64,000 nt of DNA from Arthrobacter sp. B2a2-09 (GTDB lineage Bacteria > Actinomycetota > Actinomycetes > Actinomycetales > Micrococcaceae), in NCBI RefSeq assembly GCF_027587375.1, contig NZ_JAMXIC010000002.1, positions 248,001 to 312,000 on the forward strand. Reading direction: 5' to 3'. A program made the translations under genes and the position numbers. The notes beneath the pieces were generated by a model, which was given only the letters and a program-made list of their open reading frames with translations, searched no databases and was not told the origin of the DNA. This document shows positions 1 through 9,419 of this stretch, one piece after another. Numbering within the stretch: position 1 is the stretch's first letter; every line of letters begins with the position of its first letter.

Positions 1-191
1 CCGCCTCCGCTGCCCGGCTCCTCAAGGGCGGCGGCTTCTTCGTGATGGAGCACGCCGAGGTGCAGGCAGGGTGGATTTCCGAACACCTGAAGGCTGCCGG
101 CTGCTGGACGCAAGTCACCACCCACCTCGATCTCAACGGCAAGGAACGTGCCACGAGCGCATTGTTGGCAATCGCTGCCTCCGGGAAATGA
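1..191 (+). CDS. prmC: Peptide chain release factor N5-glutamine methyltransferase, C-terminal end (partial)
   Basis: Only the last 62 codons are in the window. The reading frame beginning at base 3 ends at TGA 189-191 and finishes with HLDLNGKERATSALLAIAAS-type sequence, the usual tail of PrmC/HemK, which methylates the GGQ glutamine of release factors RF1 and RF2. The catalytic NPPY motif lies upstream of the window and cannot be checked. The identification is supported by the next gene, tsaC, which follows prmC in most actinobacteria. Confidence 0.85.
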   Translation, partial: ASAARLLKGGGFFVMEHAEVQAGWISEHLKAAGCWTQVTTHLDLNGKERATSALLAIAASGK

Positions 192-203
192 AAGAATAGC
201 GCT

Positions 204-1016
204 GTGACCACAAGCTACAACTGCACGTCAGAGGAACAACGCGCCGAAGGCCTGGAGCATGCGCAGCGCGCCATCAACGAGAAAAAGTGTGTCGTCATGC
301 CGACGGACACCGTCTACGGCATTGCCGCCGACGCGTTCTCACCGCAGGCCGTGACCATGCTGCTTGTCTCCAAAGGCCGCGGCCGCCATATGCCGCCGCC
401 GGTGCTGATCCCGCGGCTCAATGCGCTGGACGGGCTGGCAACCGATGTCTCGGAAGAAGCCCGTAAGCTGGCAGACGCCTTCTGGCCCGGCGGCCTGACG
501 CTGATCTTCCATGCCCAGCCGTCCTTGGATTGGGACCTGGGAGAGACCCGCGGAACCGTGGCCCTGCGGATGCCCGACGACGAAATTGCGCTTGAACTGC
601 TCAACCGCACCGGTCCGCTGGCTGTGTCCTCGGCTAATCGCACCGGTCAAGCGGCCGCGCAGACAGCCGCCGAGGCGAGGACCCAGCTTGCCGAATCGGT
701 CGAGGTCTACCTTGAGGGCGGGTTCCGGCCCGTCGAGGGAACCGAGTCCGTAGCATCCACGATTGTTGACGCCACCACCCTGCCACTCCGTGTGGTCCGC
801 GAGGGTGCCATTTCGCTGGAACGCCTCCTTGAGGTTGTTCCCGGAGTGCTGGCCCTCGGAGAATCCGCGCCGGAGCCGCCGACGGAGACTGAAACGGTGC
901 CGGAGACGGCCGCAGAACCGGAAACGGCCCCGGGGGAGCATGTTGAGACCCCCGTCGCCGGCGAGGCTGCTGTTCACACGGAGACTGCTGTTCCCGCGGA
1001 GACCAGGGCCGAATGA
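204..1016 (+). CDS. tsaC: L-threonylcarbamoyladenylate synthase (TsaC/Sua5/YwlC family)
   Basis: Makes threonylcarbamoyl-AMP from threonine, bicarbonate and ATP for the t6A37 modification of ANN-decoding tRNAs in the cytoplasm. The YrdC fold is visible: MPTDTVYGIAADA near residues 32-44, a KGR lysine loop near 57-60 and the SSAN nucleotide motif near 143-146. The start is GTG 204, 12 bases after prmC. The catalytic domain ends near residue 213. A tail of about 55 residues rich in Glu, Pro, Thr and Ala follows and is not part of the usual TsaC domain (about 190-205 residues). The gene overlaps the next one by 4 bases (ATGA), so the two are probably translationally coupled. Confidence 0.93.
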   Translation: MTTSYNCTSEEQRAEGLEHAQRAINEKKCVVMPTDTVYGIAADAFSPQAVTMLLVSKGRGRHMPPPVLIPRLNALDGLATDVSEEARKLADAFWPGGLTLIFHAQPSLDWDLGETRGTVALRMPDDEIALELLNRTGPLAVSSANRTGQAAAQTAAEARTQLAESVEVYLEGGFRPVEGTESVASTIVDATTLPLRVVREGAISLERLLEVVPGVLALGESAPEPPTETETVPETAAEPETAPGEHVETPVAGEAAVHTETAVPAETRAE

Positions 1017-1822
1017 GCCTTGTCCGGGATCGTGTTCCCCTTCTGGACGTAGACGTCACCGCCTTGTGCGCCGACGAACTTATCGAGGCCATCAGCGGGT
1101 ACGTTTCGGACGGCACCACCAAGGTTGTCCTCGGACATAATCTGCACAGCGTCACGTTGTTTCATTCGAGCCCGGACTTCCGCCGTCTCTACGAACGCAG
1201 CGATGTGGTGCTCATGGATGGTGCGCCTGTCGCCATGCTCTGGGGACTTGGACGCCGCGGAGGTCCACGGGACGAGGGCGCGGGGTTGATGGAATACCGT
1301 TTGGGTTCTACTGACTGGGTACCGGCGCTCGGCGGCGTCGAAGGACTACGCCGGATCGCCGTCGTCGGGGCTGGCCCCGAGGCCAACAACAAGACGGTGG
1401 AACGCCTCCGCGAAATCGTGCCCGGCGCTGAGGTCTCCGGGCGGCCCGGTGAGAATTGGAACGATGCCAGCGAAGAGGCCGCCGTTGCTTGGCTGGCCGA
1501 ATTCCGTCCACAGCTGGTGCTTCTTGGCCTTGGAATGCCCCTGCAGGAATCGGTCCTGCACCGACGCCTGGACGAGCTTCCACCTGCCGTCTACTGCACA
1601 GTCGGCGGGGCAATCGAGCAGCTCGCGGGCCTCCAGAAGCTCGCTCCACGCTGGCTGGGCCGGCTCGGGCTCGAATGGGCCTGGCGACTCGTCCTGCATC
1701 CGGGACGCGTCGCATACCGGGTCTTCGTCGAGCCGTGGGTGCTGCTGGGGCTGCTGGTCCGCCGTCGGCTCTCCAGCAACAACAGCACGCTGATTCGAAG
1801 TCGGGCCCAGCGGGGCCGTTAG
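1013..1822 (+). CDS. WecG/TagA/CpsF family glycosyltransferase
   Basis: A 269-residue GT26-type enzyme. Members transfer N-acetylmannosamine or a related sugar from a UDP donor to an undecaprenyl-diphosphate-linked GlcNAc acceptor at the cytoplasmic membrane face. Visible signatures are GHNLHSVTLF (about 43-52), the LMDGAPV aspartate region (about 69-75), the GxGPEANN-type loop and LGLGMPLQE. ATG 1013 overlaps the tsaC stop. The acceptor would be the product of WecA, encoded 1.1 kb downstream, so both probably act in assembly of a wall polysaccharide or teichoic-type linkage unit. The stop codon overlaps tail-to-tail with the antisense glycosyltransferase. The sugar specificity cannot be read from the sequence. 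Confidence 0.88.
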   Translation: MSLVRDRVPLLDVDVTALCADELIEAISGYVSDGTTKVVLGHNLHSVTLFHSSPDFRRLYERSDVVLMDGAPVAMLWGLGRRGGPRDEGAGLMEYRLGSTDWVPALGGVEGLRRIAVVGAGPEANNKTVERLREIVPGAEVSGRPGENWNDASEEAAVAWLAEFRPQLVLLGLGMPLQESVLHRRLDELPPAVYCTVGGAIEQLAGLQKLAPRWLGRLGLEWAWRLVLHPGRVAYRVFVEPWVLLGLLVRRRLSSNNSTLIRSRAQRGR

Positions 1823-2715
1823 AACTTCTGGTCCTCCAGCGGACCGAAGCCCTTGTTCCGCAAACCGGCGGAGAATGCCCGGAACCACTCGGCGAGCCCG
1901 CGGAAGTCACCACGGGGGAGGAAGTAGCCCAAGTAGCCTCCGACGTCGGCCACCATCGACTTGGGGCGGCGGTAGCGGCGGATCAAATAGCCCCGGTTGC
2001 GGTAGTAGAAGTAGCGCTTGAACGCTGAATCCGGCACGATCACGTGCCAGCGCGCGCCGAAGACGTGCTTCGTCTCGGAAAACGCATGCGGGTGGGTGAT
2101 CCACGCCGTCGCGACAGTACCGAAGCGTATCCCCGCTTTCCTGAGTCGGATCATGAAGTCCACCTCATCACCCCGGATGAACAGCCGGATATCCGGCACT
2201 CCCACTTTGAAGAAGACACTGGAACGGATGAGCGCCCCGTTGAAGAAGTGCCCGACGTCGGGCAGGAACCCCGCCTTCTCGACTTCGGCGCGGTCGTGGG
2301 TCACCTTGCCGTCTATCCGGAAGAAGAAGGAGAGCTTGTCCGGGTGGCCGGGGGCCACGACGAGCGGGACGACGGCATCCAGTCCGCGGGCCTCCGCCTC
2401 GCGAACCAGGGTTTCGAGACATGCGGGATCCCCGGGTTCGGCGTCGTCGTCCATGATCCAGACCCATTCGGCTCCGCTGGCCACCGCCTTGAGGATCGCC
2501 AGGGCGAAGCCGCCCGCCCCGCCCAGATTCGCCTCTGAGCGGACATAGTCCACCTTTGAATGGTTTGACGCAAGCTCCCGCGAAGGCGTGGTTCCGCTGT
2601 CCACGAGGCAAATGGTGTCCACGGGCAAGGACTGTTTGTTGATAGCGTCGAGCAGGACTGCTAGCTCTCCGGGGCGGTCAAAGGTCACAGCCGCTACGGC
2701 AACGGAGACAGTCAT
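1819..2715 (-). CDS. Family 2 glycosyltransferase (GlfT1-like galactofuranosyl/rhamnosyl-type)
   Basis: A 298-residue GT-A glycosyltransferase. VAVAAVTFDRPGEL begins the nucleotide-binding fold, NLGGAGGFA lies near residue 80, and the metal-binding DDD is in WIMDDDAEP near residue 97. NLGGAGGF and the later RGDEVDF motif are typical of the galactofuranosyltransferase GlfT1 group, which builds linkers on decaprenyl or undecaprenyl carriers; the actual sugar is inference. ATG 2715 was chosen because GGAAGGA lies 8 bases upstream; the frame stays open further upstream but that part lacks family sequence. It is antisense to the conserved tsaC-wecA backbone. Confidence 0.85.
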   Translation of the reverse strand: MTVSVAVAAVTFDRPGELAVLLDAINKQSLPVDTICLVDSGTTPSRELASNHSKVDYVRSEANLGGAGGFALAILKAVASGAEWVWIMDDDAEPGDPACLETLVREAEARGLDAVVPLVVAPGHPDKLSFFFRIDGKVTHDRAEVEKAGFLPDVGHFFNGALIRSSVFFKVGVPDIRLFIRGDEVDFMIRLRKAGIRFGTVATAWITHPHAFSETKHVFGARWHVIVPDSAFKRYFYYRNRGYLIRRYRRPKSMVADVGGYLGYFLPRGDFRGLAEWFRAFSAGLRNKGFGPLEDQKF

Positions 2716-2808
2716 GTAGGGTTCCTTCCGGGCAGTTGCGGGGAGGGTCCTCCCGGCTCGCCCTAGGGGCGCGTGAAACGGAGCAAAGCAGCCGTTGCCG
2801 CTAGTATC

Positions 2809-2839
2809 TTGACAGAGTCCAACTGTAGTACAGCAATAT
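2809..2839 (+). promoter_or_regulatory. Possible wecA promoter region with small palindrome
   Basis: TTGACA at 2809-2814 is a perfect -35 hexamer, but the best AT-rich -10 (CAATAT, 2834-2839) is 19 bases away. A short palindrome CTGTAGTACAG (2823-2833) lies between them and could be an operator. It is in the divergent gap between the family 2 glycosyltransferase gene and wecA. This is a weak prediction. Confidence 0.3.
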
Positions 2840-2928
2840 TCGGCGGTGCGCAGAGGTGCTGCAGGTGTTGTGCCGGCAGCTAGTCGCCAGGGACAAAATC
2901 CACCACCACCGCCAACAGGAGCCGCCAC

Positions 2929-4038
2929 GTGATCATGTATTCGCTCATGATGCTCACGGCTGCCGTCGTGTCGTATCTCGCTACGTGGGTAGCCCGCCAG
3001 ATGGGTAACAAACTTCGGCTTTTTGCCCCCATCCGAAGTCGGGATATGCATTCAGTCCCGATTTCCAGGCTCGGTGGCCTGGGACTCTTCGCGGGCTTCG
3101 CCGTGGCCCTCGTGGTAGCCAGCAATTCGTTCTTCGTGAAGGACATCTTCCACGGGAACGGTGCGCCGTGGGGGATCCTGGCAGGTGCCCTTGTGATCGT
3201 CGCCGTGGGTGTTGCCGACGACGTGATGGACATCCGCTGGTGGGTCAAGCTGATCGGCCAATGTACGGCCGCTACGATCGTTGCGGTCTGGGGCGTGCAG
3301 ATGTCCGTGGTTCCCTTCGTTCCGGAGCCCATACGGATTGAGGCCGAACCGCTCCGGATCGTCCTGACCGCCCTCGCCATTGTGACCACCATGAACGCCG
3401 TCAATTTCATCGATGGCCTCGACGGCCTGGCAGCAGGCGTTGCCGCTATTGGCGGGGTTGCGTTCTTCCTGACGGCGTATTGGGTGCACCGCAACGCAAC
3501 GCTCACGGACCGCTCGGACTTGGCGGCGCTGCTGATGGCCATCATCGTGGGCTGTTGCATCGGATTCCTGCCGCACAACTGGTTCCCGGCCAAAATCTTC
3601 ATGGGCGATTCCGGCGCCATGCTTTTGGGCCTCGTGATGGCCTCGGCCGGTGTAGTGTCTACGGGCCAGATCAGTTCGGGGCTTTACGACCGCGCCAATG
3701 GTATTCCGACCATCGTGCCCATCCTGCTGCCGTTCGCGATTCTCTCGCTACCGCTGCTGGACCTCGGCCTGGCGGTGTTGCGCCGTACGGCACGTGGCCA
3801 ATCGCCCTGGTCGGCGGACCGCGGACACTTGCACCACAAGCTCATCGAGCTCGGCCACACCCACCGCACAGCGGTGCTCATGATGTACGTGTGGACCTGC
3901 ATTCTGGCGTTCGGAGGCCTGGCGTTTGCCATCTTCCCTTGGCAGATGGTCCTCACGGTAGACGTCGTGGCCGCGCTGATCATGGCCGGAGTGACAGCCT
4001 GGCCGTACTTTGCCCGAAAAGGGCGCGCCGCCCAGTAG
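2929..4038 (+). CDS. wecA: Undecaprenyl-phosphate N-acetylhexosaminyl-1-phosphate transferase (WecA/TagO, MraY family)
   Basis: Polytopic membrane enzyme of 369 residues that transfers GlcNAc-1-phosphate (or a similar sugar phosphate) to undecaprenyl or decaprenyl phosphate, the first step of wall polysaccharide linker assembly. Family motifs are in order: VADDVMD (about 98-104), MNAVNFIDGLDG (about 155-166), FMGDSGAMLLG (about 224-234) and the HLHHKL histidine motif near 304. GTG 2929 has AGGAG 7 bases upstream; ATG 2935 is the alternative. In actinobacteria this gene (rfe/wecA) normally sits between tsaC and the atp operon, as here. It would supply the acceptor for the two glycosyltransferases upstream. 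Confidence 0.93.
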   Translation: MIMYSLMMLTAAVVSYLATWVARQMGNKLRLFAPIRSRDMHSVPISRLGGLGLFAGFAVALVVASNSFFVKDIFHGNGAPWGILAGALVIVAVGVADDVMDIRWWVKLIGQCTAATIVAVWGVQMSVVPFVPEPIRIEAEPLRIVLTALAIVTTMNAVNFIDGLDGLAAGVAAIGGVAFFLTAYWVHRNATLTDRSDLAALLMAIIVGCCIGFLPHNWFPAKIFMGDSGAMLLGLVMASAGVVSTGQISSGLYDRANGIPTIVPILLPFAILSLPLLDLGLAVLRRTARGQSPWSADRGHLHHKLIELGHTHRTAVLMMYVWTCILAFGGLAFAIFPWQMVLTVDVVAALIMAGVTAWPYFARKGRAAQ

Positions 4039-4057
4039 ACGGTGTGTGACAAGGGCG

Positions 4058-4087
4058 TTAACATCACAGTTCTATCTCATGTAGAAT
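4058..4087 (+). promoter_or_regulatory. Probable promoter of the ATP synthase operon
   Basis: TTAACA (4058-4063), an 18-base spacer and TAGAAT (4082-4087) give a good housekeeping sigma-type promoter about 80 bases before the first gene of the ATP synthase cluster. Transcription would start near 4094, giving a leader of about 70 bases. Confidence 0.45.
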
Positions 4088-4166
4088 TCTAGGGCGGACA
4101 GTCACTCGCCCGCGCACCCACCCTTTTTGAGACTTTGGCAATTTTGCCACGACGATTGGCATCCCC

Positions 4167-4655
4167 ATGACCTCCAACGCCGGCGGACAGCAGTCCGACT
4201 CGAGCGGCGTTGCTGCCCCCCGCTCCACCTCCTCGCTGTGGCTGAGGCTTCTTTTCCTCAGCTCGACGACGGCGGTGGCCGCTCTCGCCGCAACATCGGT
4301 TGTTGCGGCGGTCATGAACGGTGGCGTAGGAGTCCTTTCTGCCGCATTCGGCGGGGCACTGGTGATGGCCTTTTTTGCCATCAGCCTATTGATCGGCCAT
4401 TTTGTCGGCCGGGATAATCCCTCCGGCGCGGTCGGCCTTTTTGTTGCCAGCTACTTTGTCAAGGTCGTTGGCTTCGCGGTGGTGCTGTTCGTCTTGGGCG
4501 CCCCCGCATGGCTGCACGGACGCTGGTTCGTGATTGGCGCCGTCGTCGCGGTTGTCTCGTGGCAAGCCGCCGAAATCTACGGCTTCAGCAAAGCCCGGCT
4601 CCAGATCTACAACGACCCCGCAGCAGGCAAAGGAGGGGACGATGTTCACTCCTAA
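4167..4655 (+). CDS. atpI: ATP synthase protein I-like membrane protein
   Basis: 162 residues with four predicted membrane segments (about 23-45, 52-73, 87-109 and 117-135) and a hydrophilic N-terminus. Its position directly before the F1Fo genes and its topology match the ATP synthase I chain (UncI/AtpI), which assists assembly of the c-ring. Sequence conservation in this family is low, so the call leans on context. ATG 4167 lies in ATTGGCATCCCCATG without a strong ribosome-binding site. The end overlaps the next gene by 14 bases. Confidence 0.75.
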   Translation: MTSNAGGQQSDSSGVAAPRSTSSLWLRLLFLSSTTAVAALAATSVVAAVMNGGVGVLSAAFGGALVMAFFAISLLIGHFVGRDNPSGAVGLFVASYFVKVVGFAVVLFVLGAPAWLHGRWFVIGAVVAVVSWQAAEIYGFSKARLQIYNDPAAGKGGDDVHS

Positions 4656-4980
4656 GAACAAGCGACGCTCCGCCACGCCCAATGTCGCAAAACCCGGCGA
4701 TTCCACTGAGCCAGCGAGCGACGGAGGCGACGGCGGATACAACGCCGGCATTGCCGTCTTTAGCTACATTATTGGCGGAATCATAGTCTGGAGTTTGATA
4801 GGCTGGGGTCTGGATAATCTGTGGGGGACTCGCTGGATTGTGCTCGTTGGCGCTCTGCTCGGAGCCGCAGGGGGATTCTATCTTTCCCACATGCATGGCC
4901 TCACCAGTCAGCGCTCGTCCTCCGGTGAGAGCAAAGCAGACAGTGGTCCGTCCCAGGACGGGAACAGTAATGCCAAATAA
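4642..4980 (+). CDS. AtpZ/AtpI-family small membrane protein
   Basis: 112 residues with two transmembrane helices (about 36-57 and 62-84). The motif GWGLDNLWGTRWIVLVGALLG is typical of the small ATPase_gene1/AtpZ family found with F1Fo operons and thought to act in c-ring assembly or magnesium handling. ATG 4642 follows a perfect AGGAGG at 4631-4636, which sets the start; upstream in-frame codons overlap the preceding gene. The C-terminus is hydrophilic (Ser, Lys, Asp). Confidence 0.78.
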   Translation: MFTPKNKRRSATPNVAKPGDSTEPASDGGDGGYNAGIAVFSYIIGGIIVWSLIGWGLDNLWGTRWIVLVGALLGAAGGFYLSHMHGLTSQRSSSGESKADSGPSQDGNSNAK

Positions 4981-5061
4981 TTTCACACGGGAAATGGCTG
5001 CAAGAAACGCGGCCGGATCCTCAACAACGCCCAATGATGGACACTGCAGAGAGGAAACGCG

Positions 5062-5862
5062 TTGATCGCGCTTGCGCTCCCGGCCCAGGATTCAGGGACC
5101 TTCACTCCTCCCGGAATCGACCAAATGCACCTGCCGGCTATCTTGCCGTGGGGTGCGAGCGATGGCTTCTCCAAGCAGATGTTGCTGGTGATCCTGTCGG
5201 TCGTCCTTATCGCTTCATTCTTTATCGCTGCTGCACGCAAGCAGCAGTTGGTTCCCGGCAAGCTGCAGTTCGCAGGCGAGATGGCCTACGGCTTCGTCCG
5301 CAACAGCATCGCCAAGGACATTATCGGCGGACGCGACTTCATGAAGTTCGTGCCGCTTCTGTTCTCCCTGTTCTTCTTCATCCTGGTGAACAACATCTAC
5401 GGCGCCATTCCCGTGATCCAGCTTCCGAGCTTCTCGCACGTCGGCGGGGCCTATGTGCTGGCCGCAGTCGTGTACGTCACCTGGATCGGCATCGGCATCA
5501 AGAAGAACGGCCTGAAGTACTTCAAGCTGGCCACTGTTCCTTCCGGTGTGCCGTGGTACATCCTGCCGATCGTCGTACCGATCGAAATCATCTCGAACTT
5601 CATGGTCCGCCCGGTCACCCACAGCCTCCGTCTCTTCGCCACCATGATGGCAGGGCACCTGATTGTGATGATCGCCGGCTCGGGCATTGAGTTCCTGGTC
5701 ATGCAGGAAAACGTCCTTCTCAAGGGCGCATCGGTGCTGGTGCTCGTTGGCGCCGTCGCCATGTACATGCTCGAAGCCCTGATCATGGTGCTGCAGGCGT
5801 ACGTCTTCACCCTTTTGACTGCGATCTACATTGAAGGCGCGCTCCACGCGGACAGCCACTAG
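5062..5862 (+). CDS. atpB: F1Fo ATP synthase subunit a
   Basis: Proton-conducting stator subunit of Fo, 266 residues, with five to six membrane helices. The essential arginine is R190 in HSLRLFATMMAGH; the C-terminal QAYVFTLLTAIYIEGALH sequence is the conserved last helix. A TTG codon at 5062 is the most likely start because GAGAGGAAA lies 6-13 bases upstream and MIALALPAQDSG-type starts are usual in Arthrobacter. It is the first structural gene of the operon atpBEFHAGDC. Confidence 0.96.
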   Translation: MIALALPAQDSGTFTPPGIDQMHLPAILPWGASDGFSKQMLLVILSVVLIASFFIAAARKQQLVPGKLQFAGEMAYGFVRNSIAKDIIGGRDFMKFVPLLFSLFFFILVNNIYGAIPVIQLPSFSHVGGAYVLAAVVYVTWIGIGIKKNGLKYFKLATVPSGVPWYILPIVVPIEIISNFMVRPVTHSLRLFATMMAGHLIVMIAGSGIEFLVMQENVLLKGASVLVLVGAVAMYMLEALIMVLQAYVFTLLTAIYIEGALHADSH

Positions 5863-5944
5863 GCACAACCCCTTAATCTTCCCCCTCGGGGGTTGAAGCA
5901 AACCAAACAACCTGCCGCGACTGCGGCATCTTGAAAGGAAAACA

Positions 5945-6163
5945 ATGAACGGCGATATCAACGGCTCCCTTAACCTCATTGGCTACGGTCTCTCCGCAAT
6001 CGGCGGTGGTATCGGTGTGGGTCTCGTATTTGCTGCTTACATCAACGGTGTTGCACGTCAGCCGGAAGCCCAGCGCGTGCTCCAGCCGATCGCGTTCCTT
6101 GGTCTGGCTCTTACCGAAGCCCTCGCCATCCTCGGCCTGGTCTTCGCTTTCGTTCTCAAGTAA
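5945..6163 (+). CDS. atpE: F1Fo ATP synthase subunit c
   Basis: 72-residue hairpin proteolipid that forms the rotor ring. The glycine-rich first helix (GGGIGVG), the polar loop ARQPE and the proton-carrying carboxylate E58 in [13 protein letters not shown] are all present. It begins with ATG 5945 behind GAAAGGAAAAC. An 82-base gap from atpB holds a CCCCCTCGGGGG element that may help set c-subunit mRNA levels, but this is inference. Confidence 0.97.
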   Translation: MNGDINGSLNLIGYGLSAIGGGIGVGLVFAAYINGVARQPEAQRVLQPIAFLGLALTEALAILGLVFAFVLK

Positions 6164-6214
6164 ACCGCTAAGAACCAAGCGAACATTCAGAACCGAGTAG
6201 ATAAGGACGGGTGA

Positions 6215-6777
<563 letters not shown>

Positions 6778-6778
<1 letters not shown>

Positions 6779-7605
6779 TGGCAGGTGTATCGAGCGAATC
6801 GCTGACCAAGGCGCTGGAGCAGTTGGAAGCCATGCTTCCGACGGCCTCGCTGCAGTTGGCTAAGGACCTCTTCGGAATCCTGGGAACGGTGGACAGCTCG
6901 GCTGGCTTGCGCCGCGCCCTGACTGACCCCTCCCGCAGCGGAGAAGAAAAGTCGGCGCTGGTCAAGCAGCTGGTTGGCGGGAAAGTCTCCGCTGATGCTG
7001 CGGAAATCGCGAGTGGATTGGCCAGCTCACGCTGGGCATCGGCACGCGATATCGGCGATGCACTCGAGACTCTTGCCGCCACGGTGGTCATCGCCGTGGC
7101 TGAAAACAAGTCGGCCGTTTCTGCCTCCGGAATCACGGGGCTGGAAGAGCTGGAAAACGATCTGTTTGCTTTCAACCAGACCGTTGCTTCCAGCCACGAG
7201 GTACAACGTGCTCTGGGAGAGTCGCAGGCAAGTGCTGCGGCCAAGATCAGTCTGGCGGAGAAGCTGGTTCCTGGCGCAAGCCCGGAAGCCCAGCTTCTCA
7301 TCGGCCAGGCCGTGTCGCAGCCGCGCGGCGTCAAGCCGAGCAAGCTCATCGACAACTTCGCCAAGCTTGCAGCCAAGCGCCAGCAGCGCTGGATCGCAAC
7401 TGTCCGCGTTACCCGTCAGTTGACGGATGCGCAGGCCAGCCGTCTGCAGGCCGGGCTTGATGCCCTCTACGGCCGCGAGCTGAAGGTCAACGTCAGCGTC
7501 GATCCGACTCTGATCGGTGGAATCCGGGTCCAGGTGGCAGACGAAGTGCTTGACGCTTCCGTCGTAGCCCGCCTGTCCGAGCTCCGCCGGCAACTCGCTG
7601 GCTAG
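6778..7605 (+). CDS. atpH: F1Fo ATP synthase subunit delta
   Basis: 275 residues, longer than the roughly 177-residue E. coli subunit but usual for actinobacteria. It links the b stalk to the top of the alpha/beta hexamer. The C-terminal signature is visible (VSVDPTLIGGIRVQVADEVLDASVVARL), which is the conserved delta/OSCP motif. ATG 6778 overlaps the atpF stop by one base. Confidence 0.96.
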
Positions 7606-7688
7606 CCAGACAAGCACAACTTAACTGATACAAAACCCGGTCATCGTGAGCAACGATGATCACGAAAACAGGAGAGCAGGGACTGCAG

Positions 7689-9326
7689 ATGGCCGAATTG
7701 ACCATCAACGCCGACGACGTCCGTAATGCGTTGAACGAGTTCGCGGCGTCCTACGAACCCGGAAACGCAGAGCGCGTAGAGGTCGGCCGCGTGACCGCCG
7801 CAAGTGACGGCATCGCCCGTGTTGAGGGCCTTCCCTCGGTCATGGCGAACGAGCTGCTTCGCTTCGAAGACGGCACCCTGGGCTTGGCCCAGAACCTCGA
7901 CGTCCGCGAAATCGGCGTCATCATCCTCGGTGACTTCACCGGCATCGAAGAAGGCCAGGAAGTCCACCGCACCGGTGAAATCCTGTCCGTCCCGGTGGGC
8001 GACGCCTTCCTGGGCCGCGTAGTTGACCCGCTGGGTCAGCCGATCGATGACCTCGGCGAGATCAAGGCCGAGACCACTCGTGCACTGGAACTCCAGGCTC
8101 CGGGCGTGACCCAGCGTAAGTCGGTCCACGAGCCCATGCAGACCGGTCTCAAGGCTATCGACGCCATGATTCCGATCGGCCGTGGCCAGCGCCAGCTGAT
8201 CATCGGTGACCGCCAGACCGGCAAGACCGCGATCGCCGTGGACACGATCATCAACCAGAAGGCCAACTGGGCTTCGGGCGATGTCACCAAGCAGGTGCGC
8301 TGCGTTTACGTCGGCGTCGGCCAGAAGGCTTCCACCATTGCCGCTGTCCGCCAGACCCTGGAAGACCACGGCGCGCTGGAATACACCACCATCGTGGCTT
8401 CCCCGGCATCCGACCCCGCCGGCTTCAAGTACCTGGCTCCGTACGCCGGCTCGGCCATCGGCCAGCACTGGATGTACGGCGGCAAGCACGTACTGGTGAT
8501 CTTCGATGACCTGTCGAAGCAGGCCGAAGCCTACCGTGCAGTGTCCCTGCTGCTCCGCCGCCCGCCGGGACGCGAAGCGTACCCGGGCGACGTTTTCTAC
8601 TTGCACTCCCGTCTTCTGGAGCGTTGTGCCAAGCTCTCCGACGAGCTGGGCGCAGGCTCGATGACCGGTCTTCCGATCGTCGAAACGAAGGCAAACGACG
8701 TCTCGGCCTACATCCCGACCAACGTCATCTCCATCACCGATGGCCAGATCTTCCTGCAGTCGGACCTCTTCAACGCCAACCAGCGCCCCGCTGTTGACGT
8801 CGGTGTGTCCGTGTCCCGTGTTGGTGGTGCGGCACAGGTCAAGTCCATGAAGAAGGTCTCCGGTACCTTGAAGCTGGACCTGGCACAGTACCGCGACATG
8901 CAGGCGTTCGCGATGTTCGCGTCCGACCTCGACGCTGCTTCACGCCAGCAGCTGACCCGTGGCGCCCGCCTGATGGAGCTGCTCAAGCAGGGCCAGTACT
9001 CGCCGTTCCCGGTCGAGGACCAGGTTGTGTCCATCTGGGCCGGTACAAAGGGCTACTTGGACGATGTCCCGGTTGAGGATGTCAGCCGTTTCGAGTCCGA
9101 GTTCCTGGAGCACCTCAAGCACAAGTCCTCCATCCTGACCACGCTGGCGCAGACCAACGTCCTGGACGATGACACCGCTGAAGCGCTGAAGACCGCCATC
9201 GTTGCCTTCAAGAAGGGCTTCTTCGGCGAAGGCGACAACCGCCTGGTTGGTGCCGGACACGAAGAGCACGAAGCGATCTCCGGCGGCGAAGTCGACCAGG
9301 AAAAGATCGTCAAGCAGAAGCGCTAG
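7689..9326 (+). CDS. atpA: F1Fo ATP synthase subunit alpha
   Basis: Non-catalytic nucleotide-binding subunit, 545 residues. The P-loop GDRQTGKT is at residues 173-180. The [17 protein letters not shown] signature and the arginine-finger region are intact. ATG 7689 was chosen over an earlier in-frame ATG (7656) because it gives the family N-terminus MAELTI and has purine-rich GCAGGG 7 bases upstream. The C-terminus carries a charged extension ([21 protein letters not shown]) typical of actinobacterial alpha subunits. Confidence 0.97.
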   Translation: MAELTINADDVRNALNEFAASYEPGNAERVEVGRVTAASDGIARVEGLPSVMANELLRFEDGTLGLAQNLDVREIGVIILGDFTGIEEGQEVHRTGEILSVPVGDAFLGRVVDPLGQPIDDLGEIKAETTRALELQAPGVTQRKSVHEPMQTGLKAIDAMIPIGRGQRQLIIGDRQTGKTAIAVDTIINQKANWASGDVTKQVRCVYVGVGQKASTIAAVRQTLEDHGALEYTTIVASPASDPAGFKYLAPYAGSAIGQHWMYGGKHVLVIFDDLSKQAEAYRAVSLLLRRPPGREAYPGDVFYLHSRLLERCAKLSDELGAGSMTGLPIVETKANDVSAYIPTNVISITDGQIFLQSDLFNANQRPAVDVGVSVSRVGGAAQVKSMKKVSGTLKLDLAQYRDMQAFAMFASDLDAASRQQLTRGARLMELLKQGQYSPFPVEDQVVSIWAGTKGYLDDVPVEDVSRFESEFLEHLKHKSSILTTLAQTNVLDDDTAEALKTAIVAFKKGFFGEGDNRLVGAGHEEHEAISGGEVDQEKIVKQKR

Positions 9327-9335
9327 AGCATTGGT

Positions 9336-9366
9336 CCCCGGGCCTGCGGAATCCGCAGGCCCGGGG
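9336..9366 (+). repeat. Strong intercistronic hairpin between atpA and atpG
   Basis: A perfect 14-base GC-rich inverted repeat: arm CCCCGGGCCTGCGG at 9336-9349 and its complement at 9353-9366, with a tiny AAT loop. No T-run follows, so it is unlikely to be a full intrinsic terminator. It may act as a partial terminator, an RNA-processing site or a 3'-end stabiliser between the alpha and gamma cistrons. Confidence 0.8.
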
Positions 9367-9419
9367 CCTTCGCCAAAGCCTTAGCCGCTGATCCATCGGG
9401 ATCTTAGGAAAGGAAATGT

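Noticed and set aside
7641..8606. Antisense open frame across atpA
   Set aside because: Antisense of a highly conserved gene, without family features or ribosome-binding site.
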